From positions 59,868 through 123,867 of the forward strand of contig CAJUGI010000002.1 of NCBI GenBank assembly GCA_910586065.1: 64,000 nucleotides of DNA. The letters are read 5' to 3'. The position numbers and the translations under genes were made by a program. The notes beneath the pieces are model-generated. The model ran no database searches, was not told the origin of the DNA, and saw nothing but the letters and a program-made list of their open reading frames with translations. Below, piece after piece: positions 32,422 to 38,302 of the stretch (position 1 is the stretch's first letter; each line of letters opens with the position of its first letter). Source of the stretch: an uncultured Christensenella sp. (GTDB taxonomy: Bacteria; Bacillota; Clostridia; Christensenellales; Borkfalkiaceae).

Positions 32422-32454
32422 TTGCGCAAGAAATTGCTTTGCAATGCGCAAAAA
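32418..32454. other. Inverted repeat in a noncoding gap
   Basis: TTTTTGCGCA near 32419-32428 pairs with TGCGCAAAAA near 32444-32453, with TTGC/GCAA pairing inside the loop. The remaining 115 bases up to the PRC-barrel gene hold no ORF or other signal that I can see. Confidence 0.5.
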
Positions 32455-32570
32455 GATTTTTGATAATACAGAGCCTTGTCCGCGCTTTGCGTCCGTCCGG
32501 TAAGTTTAAACAAAGTGCTGTGACACGCAAACTATCGCGCCGGTCCGCTCGGGCAGAATGAAAAGAGGGG

Positions 32571-33080
32571 TTAAATACTTTTTAAATTTGTCTGAACGTA
32601 TTCGCCGTTCTGTTCGGCGGAGGCGAGAACTTCGGAATTTATTTCGGTGCCCTTTTTTATGATTACTTTGCCGTCTTTAACAACGTCGCTTTTAAGCCGC
32701 TTTACGGCGGGGATTATAATTACGTCGTCCATAAAAAGTTTTTCGGCGGGGTAATTTTTTTTGCCTATCTTTGCGCGTTGAATTTTTGCACCTTTTAAGT
32801 CGAGGTCGTTTAAATTTCCGAGATATTTTCCGTTTTCGTTAAAACCCGCTCTGCCCAGTCTTATCGGTTTGGAGGCTTTGATTGCGGTTTCTCTGTCTTC
32901 GAAAATTATTTTGCTGCCGATTGATACGATATTTTTGACGTCGATATAGAATTCGTTTTCGTCCTCGTCGGCACAGAGAAGGCAGACGAGCTTGCCTGCC
33001 GCGCCGTTGCACGATACCACGTAACCCGTTTTGCCGGAGGTGCTTTCAACTTTTTTGCCGTATATTTCAGAAATTTTCAT
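32571..33080 (-). CDS. PRC-barrel domain protein
   Basis: A 169-residue cytoplasmic protein with a PRC-barrel fold. The N-terminal half (MKISEIYGKKVESTSGKTGYVVSC) and a second similar half (GRAGFNENGKYLGNLNDLDL) suggest two barrel-like units; KRLKSDVVKDGKVIIKKGTEI follows. PRC barrels bind RNA, photosystem or sporulation (YlmC/YmxH) partners, and the first half is nearest in feel to the YlmC type, but the function is unknown. It lies between the two XRE modules on the minus strand and has AAGGAG upstream of the ATG. Confidence 0.75.
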   Translation of the reverse strand: MKISEIYGKKVESTSGKTGYVVSCNGAAGKLVCLLCADEDENEFYIDVKNIVSIGSKIIFEDRETAIKASKPIRLGRAGFNENGKYLGNLNDLDLKGAKIQRAKIGKKNYPAEKLFMDDVIIIPAVKRLKSDVVKDGKVIIKKGTEINSEVLASAEQNGEYVQTNLKSI

Positions 33081-33170
33081 ATTTTTTACTCCTTACGGTT
33101 TATAATATTGCGGTTGAGGTGCGGTTACCACAGGAAAAATTATATTATTTTGTCGAGAAAGCGGATTGAA

Positions 33171-33206
33171 AATCGCCGCCCGCGGAATTTTCCGCGGGCG
33201 GCGATT
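33171..33206 (-). terminator. Intrinsic terminator between minus-strand genes
   Basis: AATCGCCGCCCGCGGAA (33171-33187) pairs perfectly with TTCCGCGGGCGGCGATT (33190-33206), immediately after the XRE stop on the minus strand. Confidence 0.8.
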
Positions 33207-33209
33207 AAA

Positions 33210-33413
33210 TTATTCTTCTAAACCGAGTAAGTAATCGGCTGATATTTCGAAGATTTTACACAGTTGAATTATATATTGGGTGTCGGGCAGTCTTTTATCG
33301 TTTTCCCAAAGAGATATGCTGTCATACGTTAATCCAAGAAGTTTTGCCAGTTCCGTTTGGGATAAATTTTTAGACGTGCGCTCGTCTTTTATTATTTGTC
33401 CTATTGACTTCAT
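33210..33413 (-). CDS. Small XRE-family (Cro/CI) repressor, module B
   Basis: A 67-residue single HTH domain: IGQIIKDERTSKNLSQTELAK, LGLTYDSISLWENDKRLP and LCKIFEISADYLLGLEE. The ATG at 33413 lies six bases after TAATAT on the minus strand with no ribosome site, so the message is probably leaderless. Palindromes in the gap to the divergent small gene are GACAATAT/ATATTGTC (33417-33437) and GCGAC/GTCGC (near 33453-33468). The layout repeats module A at 31866-32405. Confidence 0.92.
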   Translation of the reverse strand: MKSIGQIIKDERTSKNLSQTELAKLLGLTYDSISLWENDKRLPDTQYIIQLCKIFEISADYLLGLEE

Positions 33414-33416
33414 GAG

Positions 33417-33475
33417 ACAATATTACTACATATTGTCGCAAAACGTTTGACGCGCGACTATTTGTCGCATATAAT
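33417..33475. promoter_or_regulatory. Divergent promoters and operators, module B
   Basis: Plus strand: TTGACG (33447-33452), 17 bases, TATAAT (33470-33475), with the small-gene ATG eight bases later. Minus strand: TAATAT (33425-33420). Two inverted repeats, GACAATAT..ATATTGTC and GCGAC..GTCGC, sit over the two promoters. Confidence 0.75.
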
Positions 33476-33483
33476 TATAAACA

Positions 33484-33709
33484 ATGAAACCGCATTTTGA
33501 AGAATTTGACAAATTGACAAAAGAAATCAACGGGTTGATTGACGAGTGTGAAAGGAAGTCGTTTGGATTTGCGGTTGTTTGCCGGGCTGACGACGGAAGA
33601 GGGGGGTGTTAAAAGATTAAAACAAAATATAAAATCGTTAAAGAGGATTAAAGCTGATATACTTAAATATATAAAAGAGCCTGACAGGCTTACGGCGCGG
33701 TATAAATAG
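33484..33709 (+). pseudogene. Frameshifted paralogue of the 84-residue protein, module B
   Basis: From ATG 33484 the frame encodes MKPHFEEFDKLTKEINGLID and then stops early at about 33609. In the next frame the sequence RLDLRLFAGLTTEEGGVKRL, then KQNIKSLKRIKADILKYIK and EPDRLTARYK runs to TAG 33707-33709. Joined, these match the 84-residue protein at 32151 along its whole length. The shift lies between about 33540 and 33565. The 3' end again forms the terminator stem. It is either a decayed copy or an assembly error. Confidence 0.75.
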
Positions 33710-33727
33710 GTTCCGCGCCGATTTTTT
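33693..33727 (+). terminator. Terminator overlapping the gene end, module B
   Basis: CGGCGCGG (33693-33700) pairs with CCGCGCCG (33713-33720), followed by ATTTTTTG; the stem starts within the codons for ARYK. Confidence 0.8.
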
Positions 33728-33842
33728 GTGTTGCGCCTGTTTTTAGCAAGAAAAGTTTTGCGATGAGAAAAAAGCGACGTATCCTTAACGGAAAAGATAT
33801 TGAATGATTGGCGGAATTTGATAAAATAAGTTTACAGATGAC

Positions 33843-33871
33843 TTGACAGGTGTAAAGTTTTGGTGTAAACT
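33843..33871 (+). promoter_or_regulatory. nad operon promoter with probable NiaR operator
   Basis: TTGACA (33843-33848), 17 bases, TAAACT (33866-33871). The spacer carries two direct GGTGTAAA words (33849-33856 and 33862-33869), the first inside ACAGGTGTAA. The same ten bases recur at 37731 near pnuC and the sigma gene. The operon encodes NiaR itself, so autorepression by NAD precursor levels is likely. Confidence 0.7.
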
Positions 33872-33876
33872 TGCAT

Positions 33877-33960
33877 ATGAATAATAAATACGGGTTGACG
33901 GAAGTTATTTATAAACCGAAAGCGGAGTTAAATTTAAGGAAGAAGCCGGAAAATTGTTAA
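33877..33960 (+). CDS. Leaderless 27-residue ORF before nadB
   Basis: ATG 33877 lies five bases after the -10 box and opens a 27-codon frame (MNNKYGLTEVIYKPKAELNL, ending KKPENC) with TAA at 33958-33960. nadB starts 12 bases further on and has only a poor ribosome site, so the small ORF may load ribosomes by coupling. No homologue comes to mind. It could also be just the incidental 5' end of the message. Confidence 0.45.
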   Translation: MNNKYGLTEVIYKPKAELNLRKKPENC

Positions 33961-33971
33961 GAAAAGATTTT

Positions 33972-35291
33972 ATGAAAGAATTTGACGTTGTGATAGTCGG
34001 CGCGGGCGTGGCGGGGCTTAATTGCGCCCTGCACCTGCCGAGAGACAAGAAAATTTTGATAATTTGCAAAGGGAAGCCTGAAAAATGCGACAGTTATCTT
34101 GCGCAGGGCGGCATTTGCCGTATGCAAGGAGAGGAGGATTTTGAGGACTATTTTGCGGATACTATGCGCGCGGGGCATTCGGAAAACAATCCCCCGGCGG
34201 TGGAATGCATGATTAAATCCTCACCGAAGGTTATAGACGGGCTGATTTCGATTGGCGTGGACTTTGCGAAGAACGCGGACGGTTCTCTGGCGGTGACGCG
34301 CGAGGGCGGGCATTCGAAAAACCGCATTTGCTTTCATAAGGATTGCACGGGCAAGGAAATTACTTCGAAACTTGCCGCGCGGGTTTTTACGCTTGAAAAC
34401 GTGACCGTTTTGCCCGAGACTACTATGCTCGATTTGATTTGCGCGGGGAACGAGTGCTTTGGCGCGGTGGTTTTAGACAACGCTTCGGGCGAGGTTAAAA
34501 AGATTTTTGCGCCCTACGTTGTGCTTGCGACGGGCGGCGTAGGGGGCGTTTACGAGCACTCGACGAACTACCGTATTCTGACGGGCGACGGCGTTGCTGT
34601 TTGCATTAGACGGGGCGTTGAAGTGGAGAATATCGATTACGTGCAAATTCACCCGACCACTCTTTACACCGAGCGCGAAGGGGAGCGGAGCTTTTTGATT
34701 TCGGAATCGGTGCGCGGTGAAGGTGCGGTTTTGCTTGACAAAAACTTTGAGAGGTTTTGCGACGAATTGCAGCCGCGGGACGTTGTTACCGCGGAAATTT
34801 TAAAGAAAATGGAAGAGGATAAAACTCCGCACGTGTGGCTGGATATGCGGGGGATTGACGAAAAAGAGGTGCGCGAACACTTTCCGTCAATAGTAAAAAG
34901 GTGCGCCGAAGAGGGGTTTGACGTTTTTAAGGAGTGCATACCCGTTGTGCCTGCGCAACATTATTTTATGGGCGGAGTTAAGAGCGATTTGTTCGGGCGG
35001 ACGACGATGAAGCGGCTTTATGCGGTGGGCGAAACGTGTTGTAACGGCGTGCACGGGGCAAACAGGCTTGCTTCGAACTCGCTTTTGGAAAGCATGCTGT
35101 TTGCCGAACGCGCGGCGGGCGATATTGCGGATAATTTTAAAGAGTTTGACGAAAAGGACGCCGTATATGCCGCAAATAAGCTTGTTTGGAGCGATTATTC
35201 TAACCCCGAAGAGTTGCTTGAAAGTTATAAGAAATTATTGAAAAATAAGATAAGAGAGGCGGAAGATGAACGAAATAAGCATGAAAATTAA
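33972..35291 (+). CDS. nadB: L-aspartate oxidase
   Basis: A 439-residue FAD enzyme that oxidises aspartate to iminoaspartate, the first step of de novo NAD synthesis; in anaerobes fumarate can accept the electrons. The FAD motif VVIVGAGVAGLNCALHL is at the N-terminus; GGHSKNRICFHKDCTG, DYVQIHPTTLY, GEGAVLLDK, and the C-terminal VGETCCNGVHGANRLASNSLLE are family landmarks, with active-site Arg and His among them. The usual long C-terminal helical domain is short here. nadC and niaR follow in overlap; nadA is not in the window. Confidence 0.93.
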   Translation: MKEFDVVIVGAGVAGLNCALHLPRDKKILIICKGKPEKCDSYLAQGGICRMQGEEDFEDYFADTMRAGHSENNPPAVECMIKSSPKVIDGLISIGVDFAKNADGSLAVTREGGHSKNRICFHKDCTGKEITSKLAARVFTLENVTVLPETTMLDLICAGNECFGAVVLDNASGEVKKIFAPYVVLATGGVGGVYEHSTNYRILTGDGVAVCIRRGVEVENIDYVQIHPTTLYTEREGERSFLISESVRGEGAVLLDKNFERFCDELQPRDVVTAEILKKMEEDKTPHVWLDMRGIDEKEVREHFPSIVKRCAEEGFDVFKECIPVVPAQHYFMGGVKSDLFGRTTMKRLYAVGETCCNGVHGANRLASNSLLESMLFAERAAGDIADNFKEFDEKDAVYAANKLVWSDYSNPEELLESYKKLLKNKIREAEDERNKHEN

Positions 35292-36126
35292 CGCGGACGA
35301 ACTGATTAGGCTTGCCCTTAAAGAGGACGTGACGAGCGGGGATATAAGCACGGACGCCGTTTTAAAGGAATTTAAAGAGGGCACGGTCGATTTGATTTGC
35401 AAGCAGGACGGAATTGTTTGCGGGTTGCGGGTGTTTGAGCGCGTTTTTAAGATTTTAGACGAAAAAACGCGCGTTGAATTCTTTGTTGAAGACGGCGATA
35501 AGGTTGCAAAAGGGCAACATATTGCCGTGGTAACGGGGGATATGCGCGTGCTTTTGACGGGCGAGCGCACGGCATTGAACTATTTGCAGAGGATGAGCGG
35601 AATAGCAACTTATACCCATGAAACGGCGGCGCTTTTGAAGGGCACGAAAACAAGACTTCTGGATACCCGCAAGACCACGCCGAATATGCGGTTGTTTGAA
35701 AAATACGCCGTTAAGACGGGCGGGGGAAACAACCACCGTTATAACCTTTCGGACGCGGTTATGCTTAAAGACAACCATATAGGCGCGGCGGGAGGAATTA
35801 AAGAAGCGGTTGCGGCGGCGAGGGCGCACTGTTCGTTTGTGCACAAGATAGAAGTGGAGTGCGAAAACCTTGAAATGTGCCGCGAGGCTGTTGAAGCGGG
35901 CGCGGATATAATTATGCTTGACAATATGCCGGTTGCCGATATGAAGGCGGCGGTGAAAATGATTGCGGGACGGGCGCTTACCGAGTGCAGCGGTAACGTT
36001 ACGCGCGAGAACGTGAAAAATATTGCGGAGACGGGGGTTGATTTCGTTTCGAGCGGGGCGCTTACGCATTCCGCGCCGATACTCGATTTGTCGCTGAAAA
36101 ATTTGCGTCCGACGGAGGCGAAATGA
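35266..36126 (+). CDS. nadC: Nicotinate-nucleotide pyrophosphorylase (quinolinate phosphoribosyltransferase)
   Basis: A 286-residue enzyme that makes nicotinate mononucleotide from quinolinate and PRPP. Landmarks are the N-terminal LALKEDVTSGDISTDAV, GERTALNYLQRMSGIAT, the Arg-rich LLDTRKTTPNMRLFEKYAV (~130), GGGNNHRYNLSDAVMLKDNH, and the barrel strand IIMLDNM with ITECSGNVTRENV variants near the C-terminus. It overlaps nadB by 26 bases and niaR by four. Confidence 0.95.
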   Translation: MNEISMKINADELIRLALKEDVTSGDISTDAVLKEFKEGTVDLICKQDGIVCGLRVFERVFKILDEKTRVEFFVEDGDKVAKGQHIAVVTGDMRVLLTGERTALNYLQRMSGIATYTHETAALLKGTKTRLLDTRKTTPNMRLFEKYAVKTGGGNNHRYNLSDAVMLKDNHIGAAGGIKEAVAAARAHCSFVHKIEVECENLEMCREAVEAGADIIMLDNMPVADMKAAVKMIAGRALTECSGNVTRENVKNIAETGVDFVSSGALTHSAPILDLSLKNLRPTEAK

Positions 36127-36632
36127 AGGGTGAAAAGAGGCGCGAGGAAATTTTGAGCCTTATCGGGAACACCGAAAATCCCATTCCCGCAAACGTTTTG
36201 AAGGAGCGTTTTAAAGTGTCGCGGCAGGTGATTGTGCAGGACATCGCCGTTTTGCGCGCAGGGGGATTCGATATTACATCGACTAACCGCGGCTACGTTC
36301 TGGGCAGGACGGCAAGGGCTTCGCGCGTGTTTAAATGCAGACATTCCTTTGACGAAATAGTGGACGAGGGGGTGTTGGTTATTGAAAGCGGCGGACGGAT
36401 TGAGGATATTTACGTAAACCACCGCGTTTACGGAAGAATTTCGGCAAAGCTGGACTTATATAACCGCACTAACGTTGAAGAGCTTTACCGCTCGCTCGTT
36501 TCGGGGGCTTCGAAACCTTTGATGAGCGTGACTGACGGTTATCATTACCACACTATAACCGCGGAGACCGAGGAGGTTTTGGACGGCATAGAAAGGACGC
36601 TGAGAGAAAGAGGCTTTTTGATTGAAATTTAA
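36123..36632 (+). CDS. niaR: NAD-biosynthesis repressor NiaR (3H domain)
   Basis: A 169-residue repressor with an N-terminal winged HTH (RREEILSLIGNTENPIPANVL, KVSRQVIVQDIAVLR) and a C-terminal 3H domain, whose three histidines can be placed in FKCRHSFDEIVDEG, VNHRVYGR and TDGYHYHTITAE. NiaR binds nicotinic acid and represses nad and niacin-transport genes. It is the third gene of nadBC-niaR and likely represses the operon through ACAGGTGTAA at 33847 and perhaps the related site at 37731. A terminator follows. Confidence 0.93.
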   Translation: MKGEKRREEILSLIGNTENPIPANVLKERFKVSRQVIVQDIAVLRAGGFDITSTNRGYVLGRTARASRVFKCRHSFDEIVDEGVLVIESGGRIEDIYVNHRVYGRISAKLDLYNRTNVEELYRSLVSGASKPLMSVTDGYHYHTITAETEEVLDGIERTLRERGFLIEI

Positions 36633-36658
36633 GTTTGCGATAAATTTTAAAGTAGAAA

Positions 36659-36696
36659 ACGGCTCCCGCTTTAATCAATGCGGGAGCCGTTTTTTT
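36659..36696 (+). terminator. Terminator after niaR
   Basis: ACGGCTCCCGC (36659-36669) pairs with GCGGGAGCCGT (36680-36690), followed by TTTTTTT. Confidence 0.9.
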
Positions 36697-36778
36697 GCGG
36701 AAATAATTTTATTTTTGAAATGCCGCGGCGGGTCGCCAGTTGTGCAAGTCGCTTTTTTACGCACGTAAGACTGACTTT

Positions 36779-37489
36779 TTATTGCCGTTCGGCGGACTGG
36801 CGGCGACGGCGTTTGGTCCAGCAGATAAAGCCGTAAAAATCGTTTATTAAAAATATCGAGAAACAGACGACCATTGGAACGTAATTTAAACTTTGCGTAC
36901 AGGCGAGCGACCATAAAACGATGAGAACTGCGTCGTTGAGCATAAACACGGCGGCGTATGCGGGGACGCGCAGAACCATTAAAAACAGAGCGGAAAAACT
37001 TGTTGCAACCGAAATTGTGCTGAAAATTAAATTTTCGGTTTTAAGTTCGCGCAGAATAAAATAAAAAGCCGTGGTGACCGCCGCGGTTGAAATAAGCATA
37101 ATTAGGGTATATTTGGGGGTTAATTTGCCTGTTTTGGTTTCTGCGGAGCCTTTTTTTGCAGGATTTTTAAGCCAGCTTATTAAAGACGCCGTGCAAACGG
37201 GGATTTGCATTGCAAGGTAAATTATCATTTCGCCGTAGTATCCGAAAAAGTATGAAACCACGGCGTATACGGCGCTGAACGCCAGCATAAGTATCAATCC
37301 GAAAGCGTCGCCCTTCGCCGCGAAGACGAGGGAGGTTACGCCGATTAAAGAGACGGCGAGCGTGGCGAAGTCGGCGCTTTTGACGGCGAAAAAGGACGCC
37401 GTTATTCCTGCGAGGGAGATTATCCAGAGCGACCATTCGAATTTAGTTAAGTTTTTGAAAGGGTTGCGGAGTTTGGGTTTGTTTTTCAT
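36779..37489 (-). CDS. pnuC: PnuC-family nicotinamide riboside (vitamin) transporter
   Basis: A 236-residue membrane protein with seven hydrophobic spans, as in PnuC (e.g. WSLWIISLAGITASFFAVK, YYGEMIIYLAMQIPVCTASL, YVPMVVCFSIFLINDFYGFICW). PnuC proteins carry nicotinamide riboside inward; related types carry thiamine or riboflavin. The nadBC-niaR neighbourhood favours the NAD precursor. It is transcribed from a perfect promoter at 37613-37641 through a structured leader of about 117 bases that contains a terminator-like hairpin, so it is likely controlled by attenuation. Confidence 0.85.
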   Translation of the reverse strand: MKNKPKLRNPFKNLTKFEWSLWIISLAGITASFFAVKSADFATLAVSLIGVTSLVFAAKGDAFGLILMLAFSAVYAVVSYFFGYYGEMIIYLAMQIPVCTASLISWLKNPAKKGSAETKTGKLTPKYTLIMLISTAAVTTAFYFILRELKTENLIFSTISVATSFSALFLMVLRVPAYAAVFMLNDAVLIVLWSLACTQSLNYVPMVVCFSIFLINDFYGFICWTKRRRRQSAERQ

Positions 37490-37606
37490 AAAAATCCTTT
37501 TCGGGGCGTTTAATGCCCGTACAAATAAAAAAGCGCCCGTGCCGTGCCTTCAAAGACCTAACGGAGCGACAGAGTGCTTTTAAACGGCTACCCGGCGGCA
37601 ACCGTT
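37490..37606 (-). ncRNA. Structured 5' leader of pnuC (candidate riboswitch/attenuator)
   Basis: On the minus strand the transcript should begin about 37606 directly with a hairpin, ACGGTT (37605-37600) / AGCCGT (37589-37584), whose loop reads GCCGCCGGGT. A second long imperfect hairpin (37578-37532) with inner stem CCGT..ACGG is followed by TTTTTT, an apparent terminator. A third small hairpin, GGGC..GCCC, precedes the start codon. The loop TGCCGCC..GGTA is shared with the leader at 46452 before the MATE gene. I cannot assign a family with certainty; guanidine-IV is the best guess. Confidence 0.55.
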
Positions 37607-37612
37607 GGTTTT

Positions 37613-37641
37613 ATTATACGTGCCGCGTTTTGTTATGTCAA
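37613..37641 (-). promoter_or_regulatory. Consensus promoter of pnuC
   Basis: On the minus strand TTGACA (37641-37636), 17 bases, TATAAT (37618-37613). Confidence 0.85.
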
Positions 37642-37724
37642 GGGAATAGAGCGGGCGGGATTGCCGTCGGTTAGAAAAATTTGAAAATATTTTTAAATTT
37701 TGCCAACAAAACGGGTTGATAAGT

Positions 37725-37760
37725 TATTATACAGGTGTAAGCAGTTAAACTTACTGTAAC
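37725..37760 (+). promoter_or_regulatory. Promoter region of the sigma gene with NiaR-like half-site
   Basis: TATTAT (37725-37730) is a likely -10, with TTGCCA 19 bases upstream. ACAGGTGTAA (37731-37740) is identical to part of the nad promoter, and together with TTACTGTA (37751-37758) it forms an imperfect palindrome over the transcription start. Binding of NiaR here is speculative. Confidence 0.45.
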
Positions 37761-37773
37761 TCCGGAGGAAGTT

Positions 37774-38298
37774 ATGACGCTTGACAAGCTGATGATAAGA
37801 TTCTCGGACGGGGACGTTTCCGCGTTCGGGGATATATACGCGCAAACGCGAAAGACGGTGTATTTTATTGCGCTGTCGATTGTAAAAGAAAAGCCGCTGG
37901 CGGAAGACGTTATGCAGTCGGCGTATTTAGACGTGATTAAAAACGCTTCGAAATACCGCGCCGGCACGAACGCGGCGGCTTGGATTGCGCGTATTGCAAA
38001 AAACGAGGCTCTGGCTTTGAAAAAGAAGCGGGGGCGCGAATTTTACGTTGACGAGCATGAAAATCTGAACGTTTTCGGAACGGAGCAGACGGACGACTTC
38101 GGATTGTTGACGGAGACGGCGAAAAAGTCTTTGCCGGAAGACGAATTTCTTATTCTGATGCTTGCGGCGGCAGAAGGGTACAAACGGCGCGAAATAGCGG
38201 AACTCCTGGATATGCCTGTACCTACGGTTACCTGGAAGTACAAGAGGGCTACCGAAAAGATGCGTGATATTTTCCGCGACGGATTTGGGGAGGAATAA
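37774..38298 (+). CDS. ECF-type RNA polymerase sigma factor
   Basis: A 174-residue sigma-70 family protein with region 2 (FGDIYAQTRKTVYFIALSIVK, AEDVMQSAYLDVIKNAS) and region 4 (EFLILMLAAAEGYKRREIAEL, MPVPTVTWKYKRATEKMRD) and no regions 1 or 3, the ECF arrangement. It directs RNA polymerase to its own promoter set, unknown here. The CCGGAGGAAG ribosome site is strong. The next gene starts five bases after its stop and has the look of a membrane anti-sigma factor, so the sigma is probably held inactive until an outside signal is sensed. Confidence 0.9.
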   Translation: MTLDKLMIRFSDGDVSAFGDIYAQTRKTVYFIALSIVKEKPLAEDVMQSAYLDVIKNASKYRAGTNAAAWIARIAKNEALALKKKRGREFYVDEHENLNVFGTEQTDDFGLLTETAKKSLPEDEFLILMLAAAEGYKRREIAELLDMPVPTVTWKYKRATEKMRDIFRDGFGEE

Positions 38299-38302
38299 AT
38301 TT

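Noticed and set aside
37490..37606. M-box (Mg2+) riboswitch before pnuC
   Set aside because: CTCCGTTAGGT on the minus strand recalls the M-box start, but the rest of the M-box core and its length (about 160 nt) cannot fit before the start codon.
37490..37640. SAM-type riboswitch on the plus strand (CCCGGCGGCAACCGT)
   Set aside because: The rest of the SAM-I core is missing, and a consensus promoter shows that the transcribed strand is the minus strand.
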